Of a stretch of 64,000 nucleotides of DNA, positions 50,266-59,388 are shown one piece after another. Source of the stretch: Bacteroidaceae bacterium (GTDB taxonomy: Bacteria > Bacteroidota > Bacteroidia > Bacteroidales > Bacteroidaceae); NCBI GenBank assembly GCA_017547385.1, contig JAFYPU010000010.1, positions 124,001-188,000 of the forward strand, given 5' to 3'. The number at the start of each line of letters is the position of its first letter. The stretch's first letter is position 1. The position numbers and the translations under genes are program-made. The notes below the pieces were generated by a model that had not been told where the DNA came from, searched no databases, and saw only the letters and a list, made by a program, of their open reading frames with translations.

Positions 50266-53200
50266 TTATTTCACCAACTTGTGCGAACGAACGCCTTCGG
50301 CCGTGCGAATTACGGCTACATAGGAGCCGCGCGGCCAACCGGCCATTGAAACCTGCATGGAAGCACCTTCACTCTTCACCTCGGCTGCGCCCAACTTCAC
50401 ACCGCCGATGTTGTAGACTTCCATCGTAGCTCCAACGGGCAACATGCCTTCGCAAACCACGGCATCGGCCTCGGCATCATATCGGATAACACATCCCTTG
50501 ACTCCGGCGATGGGAGCAGAAATGCCTGTAACGAAGCTACCGGCCGGCGAGATGCGGAGGCTGTAAGTTTGCGTGCCGCTTGAGGGGCAGCAATACTTGG
50601 AGAGCGTTCCTGTGCCTTGGCCGCAGCTACCATTTCCGAGGCCTCGCTGCATATAGTCAAAGTGGGCATAGATGTCATCGTTCGGGTTCAAATCACCGGG
50701 ATGCAACACCGAAGTTGCATAACTCTTATCATCGAAATGCGAAAGCGAGAAAGCCACTGTTCCCTTGGTAAGGATGTTGATGGCATTGCCCGTGGCGGGG
50801 TCGGTCATCGTGAGTTCACGCAATCCCTCGCGGTTGCCATGGCTCTGCGGATGCGGATAGGGTTCGAACATGTCAGACACGGTGGTGGTGTAACGGCCAT
50901 AGTAAGAACCCGTCTTGCGGTCTACATAATTTTCCCAAGGACCGAGAGCGTAGTAGTCCACGTTTTCAAATTCACCCGGGAAGCGTACTCCCAAGCCAAT
51001 GCGACGCAAATCGCTCGCTGCGGGAGAGAACTTCACATCCATATCCACCACGCCGGAAGCATATACGGTGTAAGTGATTTGATAAGGGCATTTCGAACCT
51101 GCAGCCTTGACCACAAAAGTGGCAGACTGCCCGTCAGGAGCCAGGGAGTATGTCATCGACTTGCTGCCCTCGCCGCTCGAGGTGTCAGAGTAAGTGTCGT
51201 TTTCAATCCAACGGAAGTTGTAATAATTAAAGTCCGACTTAATCATATCAACTCCGTCGTACTTCCACGAAACGAGCTTTCCGCTTTTGGCAAAAGTCAT
51301 GTCCAGACGGTCGTTGCCCACTTTCACAGATGCTGCATTGCTTGTATCGTCGAGCACAAGCGTTGCGCCCTTGTTTTCAAGCGTCGGCAAAGAAGCGACA
51401 CGCGTTTTCAGCGTATACTGATGCGATGCAATGGTATAATCCTTGTCTGCCCAAGTTTTGTCTTCCTTCAGGCAAATTTCCACATTGAGATGCGCTTCCA
51501 CATCGTTGGTCGGCTCGTATTCATAAGGTATCACCAGCTGCACGCTCTCGCCGGGCGCAGTTGCAGGAATAGGCATAGTTCCGCTCACCACCTCATGCCC
51601 GTTTTCGAGCACGGTATACTTCAGATAGAAGTCCGCGAGGTCGGTAAATGCATAAGCATTTGTCAGCTTCAAGGTCTTGGTGGAGGAAGCGTAGGTGGCG
51701 AATTTTACGTATTGATAAACCTTTTTCACTTCCACCAGTTCGGGCGACCAGTTTCTGTCCGCCGTCACCAAACCGTTGTTCACGAAGTTGCCCTGGTGAG
51801 GTCCGGGGTAGTCGTATCCGCTCTTGTAGTTGTTTTTTCCGCGCAGCAGGAGGTTGCCATTCTTGATGTCTTCCGCATCATAAATCGACTGATCCACCCA
51901 GTCCCAGATGCAACCTCCGATACCGTAAGAGCCGCCTTCAATGATGTCCCAGTATTCTTTGAGATTGCCCACGCCGTTACCCATTGCATGAGCATATTCG
52001 CACATGAAGTAAGGCTGACCTTTCCAGTTTTCGACATGACTTTGAGCATTTGTCATCGAAGGATACATTTCCGAATATATGTCGGAGGGACTTGTACCCT
52101 CACGTGTCGCTCCTTCGTAATGAACGGGGCGAGTGTCGATGGCATAGCACGCATCATAGCAAGCATTGAAGTTGGTTCCGCCTGAACTTTCGTTACCCAG
52201 CGACCAGAAGATGATGGACGGGTAATTGCGATGCGAAGCCACCATGCGGTGCACGCGGTCAACGAAAGCGGGTTGCCAAGAAGCCTGCCATGTGATGCCG
52301 CCTCTGCCGGCGCTTTCCCAGTTGTGATGACATTCGAGGTCGGCTTCGTCCATCACATAGAGACCATAGTAATCCAGCATGCTGTACATCTTGGGCTGTC
52401 TGGGGTAATGGCTGCATCGCAAGATGTTCATGTTGGCCTGCTTCATCATGGTGATGTCCTTCAGCATTGTGGGAACGTCGATGGCACGACCGTGAACGGG
52501 GTGCGTATCTTGGGAGTTAGTTCCCTTGAAGAAAATGCGTTGTCCGTTGATGTAAACAAGTCCGTTCTTGATTTCGATATTTCGGAAACCATATTTTGTG
52601 GCAAACACCATCTCTTCGCATCCGCCAGAAAGCTGTGCCACTTCCACAGTGTAGAGCACCGGATATTCCGCACTCCAGAGTTGCAAATCACTGAGGCTTT
52701 CAAAGACCACTGTGCCTTGCTTTCTCTTTTCGCCTTCCGCGAAACCCACTTCCAGAGTCTGCGTGCCGAGCGTTGTTCCGTCGGGTGCAATCAATTTCAC
52801 TTGCACCGTTTTCTCAACCGCTTGTGCGTCCCTGTTATCCAGCGTGAGGGCCACGCTCATCGAACCACTCTTGTAGTTTTTATCGGCATCGAGGGATGCA
52901 GTGATGTAGTGGTCGCTGACATACGTGCGAGGCACTGCCACGAGGTTAACATCGCGGTGAATACCCGTCATGTGCCACATGTCCTGTCCTTCGAGGTAGG
53001 AGCCATCACTAAAACGGATTACCTGAACGCTCACATTGTTTTCACCGGTACGCACATAGGGCGTAACATCAAATTCGGCCGTGTTGTTCGACCCTTCAGT
53101 GTAGCCCACATATTTTCCGTTAAGCCAAACGAATGCAGCACCGTAGATACCGTCGAAGCGAAGGAATGTGCGCATCTCTTCCCAACCTTCGGGAAGATTG

Positions 53201-54573
53201 AAGTTGCGACGATAAGAACCTACGTTGTTGTAGAGACCGCTTTTCATGTTGATGAAAGGAGGATAGTCGGAAAAGGCGTATTCCACATTGATGTAATAAG
53301 GGTCGCCATAACCCTTCATCTCAAGACATGAGGGAACAGTGATTGTGTCCCATGCTTCCACATTCACAGAGTCGCCATAGAAATTATTTTCTCCGGGACG
53401 TGCATCGGGCGAATTCACGAAGTTGAGTTTCCAAACCCCATTGAGGCTCATCACGTTGGCACCCTGAGGCGTGAGCCAGGGCTTATCATATCGTGCAGCA
53501 TCGGCACGCAGTGCCTCGGTCGAAGCATAGGGAGTGAAATCGGCGCGTGCAGGTTCTTTGTTAATCCCGAAGATTGTTTCGTCCTGCCACGGACATATTT
53601 GCACTTCGGGCCCCATCACAGGCTCAAGGCTGAAGTGTGCCGCCTCGGCCGTGGCATCCTCCGCCATGCGCATGATGTCGCCATTTTGCACCGTGATGTA
53701 CCATCCGTTGTTGCTTCCTAGCGTATAGAAATCGCTTTCGGTATCCACCTCAGTGAAGTATATCTTTTGGTTATTGTTATTCTTGAGATTGGGAGTCCAT
53801 TGCAGCAACGGCGACGACTTGCCCAACACCATGTCGATGGCCTTTCCGGCGGTTTCGTTCACAAGTTGGAAACATCCGGCAGCACCGGCGTTGTTGAACA
53901 ACCACACTTGACCATCATTGCCTTCCACGCTATTGTCTGTATAGATGAGCGCATCGTTTTCTGCACTTCCACGGTTGGAGAGGACTTTGCCGTTGGCACG
54001 GTTCTTCACACGGAAAAACATGCCCTCCACGGGCCATGTGATGGTATGTGTCTCACCCAAAACATCGAAACGGAAATGAGCAGACTCAGCCGTCGCAGGC
54101 GCAGCTGTCAGCACCAAGTCGCCGGAAGGCGAGGCTGCCAACATCAATTCGGGTTCGGCTTGACACACCATGCGGTAGGTGTCATCAAGGTCGTCCACCG
54201 ACTCCAACACAAACAACTGGTTGTCGGAGGCCGTGGCAGTCCATTGCAACAACTGTCCGGAACCCAACTGCAAGGCCATATCTATACCGCCGCGCGATGT
54301 AGGGTTATAGACCAACCATCCACCATCCACACGCACTTGCCACAAGGCCCACTGCTGACCGGCAGAAGCCTCAGACACATCTGACAACACGATGGCTGCA
54401 TTGTTCTCCGGGTTGTCGCCGTTCGAGATGGCTTTTCCGGTAGCCACATTCACCAAGCGGTAAACCGCACCCGACTCCGGCTGAACCTGTGCAAAGACTG
54501 ATAGAGCCGGCACAAGCAGCGACAACAGCAACAAAGCCCGACGGCAAAAAAATAAAAAGAGGTTTTCTTTCAT
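50266..54573 (-). CDS. Secreted GH2 beta-galactosidase with two ricin-like N-terminal repeats and a type IX sorting domain
   Basis: 1435 aa, about 400 longer than LacZ. Order: signal peptide (to SVFAQ), two ricin/beta-trefoil-like carbohydrate-binding modules (about 30-175 and 180-325; YRLVNVATGKAIS, FRVKNRANGKVLS), GH2 sugar-binding domain (from about 370), immunoglobulin-like domain, TIM barrel with acid/base Glu795 (SLGNESSG) and nucleophile Glu859 (FMCEYAHAMGN), beta-galactosidase small-chain domain (about 1100-1340), and a final ~75 residues (VYNIGGVKLGAAEV ... WPRGSYVAVIRTAEGVRSHKLVK) that match a type A T9SS sorting domain. Expected to be surface-exposed, trimming galactose from host glycans. 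Confidence 0.93.
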   Translation of the reverse strand: MKENLFLFFCRRALLLLSLLVPALSVFAQVQPESGAVYRLVNVATGKAISNGDNPENNAAIVLSDVSEASAGQQWALWQVRVDGGWLVYNPTSRGGIDMALQLGSGQLLQWTATASDNQLFVLESVDDLDDTYRMVCQAEPELMLAASPSGDLVLTAAPATAESAHFRFDVLGETHTITWPVEGMFFRVKNRANGKVLSNRGSAENDALIYTDNSVEGNDGQVWLFNNAGAAGCFQLVNETAGKAIDMVLGKSSPLLQWTPNLKNNNNQKIYFTEVDTESDFYTLGSNNGWYITVQNGDIMRMAEDATAEAAHFSLEPVMGPEVQICPWQDETIFGINKEPARADFTPYASTEALRADAARYDKPWLTPQGANVMSLNGVWKLNFVNSPDARPGENNFYGDSVNVEAWDTITVPSCLEMKGYGDPYYINVEYAFSDYPPFINMKSGLYNNVGSYRRNFNLPEGWEEMRTFLRFDGIYGAAFVWLNGKYVGYTEGSNNTAEFDVTPYVRTGENNVSVQVIRFSDGSYLEGQDMWHMTGIHRDVNLVAVPRTYVSDHYITASLDADKNYKSGSMSVALTLDNRDAQAVEKTVQVKLIAPDGTTLGTQTLEVGFAEGEKRKQGTVVFESLSDLQLWSAEYPVLYTVEVAQLSGGCEEMVFATKYGFRNIEIKNGLVYINGQRIFFKGTNSQDTHPVHGRAIDVPTMLKDITMMKQANMNILRCSHYPRQPKMYSMLDYYGLYVMDEADLECHHNWESAGRGGITWQASWQPAFVDRVHRMVASHRNYPSIIFWSLGNESSGGTNFNACYDACYAIDTRPVHYEGATREGTSPSDIYSEMYPSMTNAQSHVENWKGQPYFMCEYAHAMGNGVGNLKEYWDIIEGGSYGIGGCIWDWVDQSIYDAEDIKNGNLLLRGKNNYKSGYDYPGPHQGNFVNNGLVTADRNWSPELVEVKKVYQYVKFATYASSTKTLKLTNAYAFTDLADFYLKYTVLENGHEVVSGTMPIPATAPGESVQLVIPYEYEPTNDVEAHLNVEICLKEDKTWADKDYTIASHQYTLKTRVASLPTLENKGATLVLDDTSNAASVKVGNDRLDMTFAKSGKLVSWKYDGVDMIKSDFNYYNFRWIENDTYSDTSSGEGSKSMTYSLAPDGQSATFVVKAAGSKCPYQITYTVYASGVVDMDVKFSPAASDLRRIGLGVRFPGEFENVDYYALGPWENYVDRKTGSYYGRYTTTVSDMFEPYPHPQSHGNREGLRELTMTDPATGNAINILTKGTVAFSLSHFDDKSYATSVLHPGDLNPNDDIYAHFDYMQRGLGNGSCGQGTGTLSKYCCPSSGTQTYSLRISPAGSFVTGISAPIAGVKGCVIRYDAEADAVVCEGMLPVGATMEVYNIGGVKLGAAEVKSEGASMQVSMAGWPRGSYVAVIRTAEGVRSHKLVK

Positions 54574-54650
54574 AAAAATAAGATTAAGGTTTATTTATTC
54601 GCAATAGTTATAAAGCATCGCGCACTCGCATGCACGTGCATACAGAGTGG

Positions 54651-54681
54651 CAAAGATAGTGCAAGGCGAGTGCAGGACAAA
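54651..54681 (-). promoter_or_regulatory. Promoter of the GH2 gene
   Basis: Minus strand: TTTG at 54681-54678, 19-base spacer with CTCGCCTTGCAC, TATCTTTG at 54658-54651. Leader of about 70 bases. Confidence 0.82.
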
Positions 54682-54745
54682 GAAAAAGCTTGCTTTTTTC
54701 TTTTCATGCCGAGCCGCAGCCTATCTTGGGCGAAGTGAAAAATAA
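54651..54745 (-). repeat. Family A locus A7 (single unit)
   Basis: Core GTGCAAGGCGAG at 54659, insert GACAAAGAAAAAGC / GCTTTTTTCTTTTC, then GCCGAGCCGCAGCCTATC and TTGGGCGAAG. No second core is found 85 bp further. The 703-base divergent gap 54574-55276 holds this unit, B6 and the GH84 promoter; the remainder is A/T-rich without a coding frame. Confidence 0.85.
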
Positions 54746-54913
54746 GAGAACTTTCGGATTTTCTCATCTTACCACCAAGGCACTCCCCACTGACATTTTG
54801 ACACTTCCTTAAACTTTCTTAAAACTCCCACATGGCATGCCGAAATCCCTCAAAAGGCTGTCCAACATTCTCCAACAAAGACAGAAAAACACAAAACGCC
54901 GCGCAAAAATCGC

Positions 54914-54945
54914 GCAGTGCTTCTAGGAAATTCTGCAAGCACTGC
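54914..54945. repeat. Family B element, copy B6 (partial)
   Basis: GCAGTGCTT (54914-54922) pairs with AAGCACTGC (54937-54945). The B-type AAATTCTGC stretch lies between, but the usual inner palindrome is broken. GCAAGGCGTT follows at 54961, a detached outer-arm sequence. Confidence 0.7.
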
Positions 54946-55205
54946 AAAAACACCCCACCTGCAAGGCGTTCCGACCACTCAAAAGACAAAAAAATAAGGA
55001 ATGCCCACAGCATTCCCTATTATGTTTAAAGATACAAAATATATCGCAAGTAACAAAATGTGCCTCGCTGCCACAAAATGACAGAACGAAAGCAAAAACC
55101 TGATATTTGATTTCAAAAGACACAGAAAACGCCACGCAACATTTACATTCGAAAGATGCAATTTTTCTCCCCGCCCCTACCGAATATAAAACACCCCCTG
55201 TTCAT

Positions 55206-55236
55206 TTTGGCATCTCGTGAAATATCGTTATATTCG
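55206..55236 (+). promoter_or_regulatory. Probable promoter of the GH84 gene
   Basis: TTTG at 55206-55209, 19-base spacer, TATATTCG at 55229-55236 (one base off TAnnTTTG). Leader of about 35 bases. Confidence 0.55.
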
Positions 55237-55276
55237 CTCCGAAAATCACTAACAAAAACCTTAAAACATTTTTCTC

Positions 55277-57496
55277 ATGATGAAAAAGAACATCCTTGCA
55301 CTTGCCCTCGCTCTGACAGCCGGCATTGTGCAGATGCAGGCACAAATCAGCCTGGTAAATCCCACTCCACAAAAAGTGGAAGCCATTGGCGAGAGTCTGA
55401 TGGAGCAGCCCACTTCCTGGAACGTCGTAACCGATAAAAATCGTGCAAGAAGTTATGCCGTGGCCGCCCTTGCCGAAAGCGGCATAGAGGTCAATCAGAA
55501 AGCCGCCTACCGCATCACGCTCGGTGTGAAGGGAGACAAATGCGTGAAGAAGTATGCCAAGCGCATCCCGGCCCAGAGCGAAGGTTACTATCTCAGCATC
55601 ACCGATAAAGAAATCGTGGTGGCAGGTATCGACGAGCGCGGCCTGTATTATGGCGTGCAGACCCTGCTTGCATCAATGGCCGAAGGAAAATTGCAAACTT
55701 GCACCGTTACCGACTGGCCCGACGTACTGTTCCGCGGCGTTGTGGAAGGTTTCTACGGAACGCCGTGGAGCCAGGAAGCTCGCCTGAGCCAGCTCGACTT
55801 CTATGGTAAGTACAAGATGAACGTCTATATCTACGGACCTAAGGACGACCCTTATCACCGCGACAAGTGGCGCGTGGAGTATCCCGAGGCCGAGGCACGA
55901 CGCTTGCAGGTGCTCCTCGAGAGGGCCAAGATGCGCGGCGTGAACTTCTACTGGGCCATTCACCCGGGCGTGGACATCAAGTGGACAAACGAGGACCGCG
56001 ATGCGCTGATGGCCAAGCTCGAGAAGATGTACGAACTCGGTGTGCGCTCGTTTGCCGTCTTCTTTGACGACATTTGGGGCGAGGGAGCCAAGGCCGACAA
56101 GCAGGCCGAACTGCTCAACTATGTTGATGCCAACTTTGTGCAGAAGAAGCACGACGTTGCGCCCCTGGTGCTCTGCCCCACCATCTACAACCGCGCATGG
56201 AGTGGCAATGGCGACAGCTACCTGCTCACCCTGGGTGCCAATCTCAACAAGGGCATCGAAGTGATGTGGACGGGCAACAGCGTGGTGCACTGCATCGACA
56301 AGGAGAGCATGGAATGGATTAACCAGCGCATCGAGCGCAAAGGATACATTTGGTGGAACTACCCCGTGAGCGACTACGTGCGCGACCACATTCTGCTGGG
56401 TCCCACTTACGGCAACGGGCTCGACATCGCGCCGCTGCTTTCGGGTTTTGTCAGCAATCCCATGGAGCATGCCGAAGCATCCAAAATCTCGCTCTACAGC
56501 ATCGCAGACTATACATGGAACATGAAGAACTACGACCAAGCCACTTCATGGGAACGCGCCATCCGTGCCATGTATCCCGACAGCCCCGAGATGCAAGACG
56601 CACTCCGCACTTTTGCCACTTTCAATGAAGACCTCGGACCCAACGGGCATGGGTTCCGCCGCGACGAAAGCCGCGAACTGCGCGGTGCTGCCGAACAGGC
56701 CATCAAGGGCGACAAGCGTGCCATCATGAAGCTGAGACGTGCTTGCAGCGCGCTGCGCATGGCTTGCAACAGTCTGCTCACCGACAAGAAAAATCCCGCA
56801 CTGCGCCGCGAGCTCTACCCCTGGTTGCTGCAGGGCAAGCAATTGGCCGAGTATGGCGAATCCGTGTGCATGATGGCAGTGCTCGAAAAGGGCAAGGCCA
56901 AGGGCCACTTCCAACGCCTCTACAGCAACGCCCGCAGTCTGCAGGAGCAGATGTATGAGCTGGAAAACAGCAACGTGCGCCACGCGCTTCAGCCCGGCAT
57001 CAAAGTGGGTACAGGTCTGCTTCTCCCCACACTCAACAAGCTGTTTGCCAACGCTGTGAACCAATATAACACGGAGAACGGCACTTCTTACGACCCCGTG
57101 GCCGAGTTCCAGCCTTTCACCCTCGAGAGCAACGTTGCGCAAATTAAGTTGCTGCCCGTCAAGGCCCAAGGCAGCGATGTCAACGTAACACCTGCGCTCG
57201 AGGTCATCACATGGCCCGTTGACGGACAGTTTACCATCAAATCCGAGCGTCCCGTTACGCTCGCCGGAATGGACTTCGATTTCGGTGCTCCGAACACTGC
57301 CCAATTCTTCAAACTCGAAGTGTTCGACGGCACAAACTGGCGCGAAGTTTCCTTGCTCCACTACAACGAAACCGAAACCACCATCCACACCGGCAACGAG
57401 CTGGGCGGAATGAAGGCACAGGCCATCCGCATCAGCAACAAGAGCGGCAAGGAACAGAAACTCTACTTCAAGCGTTTCAAGTTCGTGAAGCAATAA
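55277..57496 (+). CDS. GH84 beta-N-acetylglucosaminidase (O-GlcNAcase type)
   Basis: 739 aa, nearly the length of the structurally known Bacteroides thetaiotaomicron GH84. Signal peptide (to VQMQAQ), N-terminal GH84N alpha/beta domain (about 24-145), catalytic TIM barrel (RGVVEGFYGTPWS ... ) with the catalytic pair Asp264-Asp265 in FFDDIWGEG, a helical domain (about 450-590) and a C-terminal beta-sandwich of F5/8 type (SERPVTLAGMDFDFG ... ). Removes terminal beta-GlcNAc by substrate-assisted catalysis, in the periplasm, on host glycans or O-GlcNAc. It lies opposite the GH2 gene with a shared upstream region and is the closest partner of the sulfatase at 62845. Confidence 0.96.
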   Translation: MMKKNILALALALTAGIVQMQAQISLVNPTPQKVEAIGESLMEQPTSWNVVTDKNRARSYAVAALAESGIEVNQKAAYRITLGVKGDKCVKKYAKRIPAQSEGYYLSITDKEIVVAGIDERGLYYGVQTLLASMAEGKLQTCTVTDWPDVLFRGVVEGFYGTPWSQEARLSQLDFYGKYKMNVYIYGPKDDPYHRDKWRVEYPEAEARRLQVLLERAKMRGVNFYWAIHPGVDIKWTNEDRDALMAKLEKMYELGVRSFAVFFDDIWGEGAKADKQAELLNYVDANFVQKKHDVAPLVLCPTIYNRAWSGNGDSYLLTLGANLNKGIEVMWTGNSVVHCIDKESMEWINQRIERKGYIWWNYPVSDYVRDHILLGPTYGNGLDIAPLLSGFVSNPMEHAEASKISLYSIADYTWNMKNYDQATSWERAIRAMYPDSPEMQDALRTFATFNEDLGPNGHGFRRDESRELRGAAEQAIKGDKRAIMKLRRACSALRMACNSLLTDKKNPALRRELYPWLLQGKQLAEYGESVCMMAVLEKGKAKGHFQRLYSNARSLQEQMYELENSNVRHALQPGIKVGTGLLLPTLNKLFANAVNQYNTENGTSYDPVAEFQPFTLESNVAQIKLLPVKAQGSDVNVTPALEVITWPVDGQFTIKSERPVTLAGMDFDFGAPNTAQFFKLEVFDGTNWREVSLLHYNETETTIHTGNELGGMKAQAIRISNKSGKEQKLYFKRFKFVKQ

Positions 57497-57536
57497 TCTG
57501 AAAGGTGCAGCCATTCTGCTACACCGCTCACAAAAC

Positions 57537-57576
57537 AACGCCACCTGCAGACAAAAATCCGCAGGTGGCGTTTTCT
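57537..57576 (+). terminator. Terminator of the GH84 gene
   Basis: 12-bp perfect stem AACGCCACCTGC and complement, 12-base loop, then TTTTCTTT. Confidence 0.9.
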
Positions 57577-57645
57577 TTGCTCTGTAAGCACAGCGGAGTT
57601 TCAAAGTTTTTATGCCGGAGAGCACAGAAACACAGCTTTTTTCCC

Positions 57646-57653
57646 TAAATTTG
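57646..57653 (+). promoter_or_regulatory. -7 box upstream of the DUF6057-like gene
   Basis: TAAATTTG, about 50 bases before the ATG at 57705. No -33 TTTG. Confidence 0.45.
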
Positions 57654-57704
57654 GCACGCAAAAACTCGGTCGGCATTCACACTGCCGACCATCAATCATC
57701 GAAA

Positions 57705-59336
57705 ATGAGTAAATACACCCCAAAAAATCCGCAACGAGGAACGCAAAAATCAAACTCAGATTTTCGCAAACCCACTCACAAGGCAACAAATTCCACATCC
57801 ACCGACAAAAAACGAAGCCTTAACCCGCTGATGTCCGGCAAGCGCGTAACACGCCTCACTTACATCGTTGGCTTTCTGTCGATGTGGTTGTTCTGTTTCT
57901 GGACCTATGGCGACGTTTTTTCGGCCGCCGAGCAAAACAGTTTCGCCACATTCAGCAGCGAGCAGATGCAATTCTTGTTGCAGCGCGACTGCGGTTACGC
58001 TTATTGGGTGGGCCGTTTGTTGCTGCTTACCTACAAGAGCCAAATCCTGGGTTCGCTGGTGCTGGCTTCCATCCTCACTGCCACAGCTTGGGCCGTGAGC
58101 ACAGCCCTTCGGCTGCCCGGGGGCTGGAAAGGCGCAGGCTTTGTGGTTCCCTCTGCCGTGCTGGCTTATTTGCTCAGCCTCGGCCTGTTTATCTACTACC
58201 GGCACGAACCGGGCATTACGTTCACCTTGCCCCTCGGCACACTGCTGGCAGCCCTCTTGCTCTTGGGCATATCAGCATTGGTGCGCTTTTTCAGAAAGCC
58301 GGCAACCACCGTCAAAGAATGCCGTCCGCTCCCGGGTGTGCTCATCCCCGTTGTGCTGTTCGTGGCACTGCATGCAGCAGCCTGCACATGGAATGACAAC
58401 GAGCGCGTGATCTGCCGGATGCAATTGGCAGAGGCCGAACAAGACTGGGACAGCATGATCGAAACTGCGCTGGAGGCCAAGCGTCCGTCCAGAAGCGTTG
58501 CAGCATTCTATGCCTGCGCCCTGGTGCAACAAAACATGCTGATGGAACGTTTGTTCGAGCTTCCGTTTGATTTCCCCACCTTTGCCCACGATTCCATCAA
58601 CTCCATTGACGAAGGCGGAAACTATCTGCCCGAAGCCAACTTCTATGCCGGTTTGCCCAACATCTCTCAGCAAACCACCATGGAGCAGATGACGCTTCAC
58701 GGCCCCTCTCTGCGCTGGCTGAAACGCCTTGCGCTCTGCTCATTGCTCAATGGCGAAAAGGCGCTGACCGAGAAGTATTTCCACATCATTGAGAACACGC
58801 CTTTCGAAAGCGAATTCGTGGAACGCTATCGCCCGATGCTCAACGACAGAAAGCTCCTGGAAGCCGACCCAATGCTGGCACGCGTTTTGGCCTTTGCACC
58901 GCGCGAAGACAAATTCGCTCAGAATTATCGCCAACCCACTTTCCTAGGATACAACATGGGAGTGCGCGAGGGGTCAAATGCCACGCTCGTAACCTCCATT
59001 GCAGCCTGCCTTTATTCAAAAGACATGCAGCAATTCCTGATGCGCTTGCCCATGCTTCGCTCCAAGCAGCAGTTGCCCTATTGCTGCCTGCAAGCCATCG
59101 CCATTGCCGGTTTGAAACAACCCGAAGTGCTGAAGCAATATCCGGAAGTAACTTCTTTCATCCAGAACGAGGCAAAAGCATTTATCCGCGACGCAGCCCC
59201 GTATGTCAAAGACAAGGAGGCACTGCGCCGCGAGCTGAAAGAGCGCTGGCTGGGCACATACTATTATTATTACTACTGCGAGAACAACAATCCCAACCAA
59301 GTGCGCAAAGCCGGCAATGCGGGTGGTGTGAACTAA
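57705..59336 (+). CDS. Large membrane protein, DUF6057-like
   Basis: 543 aa from the ATG at 57705, chosen because a -7 box lies at 57646 and the residues before it are low complexity. A basic N-tail, then about five transmembrane helices (from RLTYIVGFLSMWLFCFW to about VLIPVVLFVALHAAA), followed by a soluble part of about 300 residues made of helical pairs (QDWDSMIETALEAKRPSRSVAAFYACALVQQ, LNGEKALTEKYFHIIENTPF) that read like degenerate TPRs. Ends in a Tyr run (GTYYYYYYCEN). DUF6057 is from memory. Paired with the PD40 lipoprotein gene 52 bases on, as elsewhere in Bacteroidales. Confidence 0.72.
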   Translation: MSKYTPKNPQRGTQKSNSDFRKPTHKATNSTSTDKKRSLNPLMSGKRVTRLTYIVGFLSMWLFCFWTYGDVFSAAEQNSFATFSSEQMQFLLQRDCGYAYWVGRLLLLTYKSQILGSLVLASILTATAWAVSTALRLPGGWKGAGFVVPSAVLAYLLSLGLFIYYRHEPGITFTLPLGTLLAALLLLGISALVRFFRKPATTVKECRPLPGVLIPVVLFVALHAAACTWNDNERVICRMQLAEAEQDWDSMIETALEAKRPSRSVAAFYACALVQQNMLMERLFELPFDFPTFAHDSINSIDEGGNYLPEANFYAGLPNISQQTTMEQMTLHGPSLRWLKRLALCSLLNGEKALTEKYFHIIENTPFESEFVERYRPMLNDRKLLEADPMLARVLAFAPREDKFAQNYRQPTFLGYNMGVREGSNATLVTSIAACLYSKDMQQFLMRLPMLRSKQQLPYCCLQAIAIAGLKQPEVLKQYPEVTSFIQNEAKAFIRDAAPYVKDKEALRRELKERWLGTYYYYYYCENNNPNQVRKAGNAGGVN

Positions 59337-59388
59337 ACCCGCCGCTCAAAAAAGCCTCAACACTTGTTCTGAATTTTCAAATCACATT

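Noticed and set aside
50617..52185. 522-codon plus-strand frame opposite the GH2 gene
   Set aside because: Antisense shadow; biased composition, no recognisable features.
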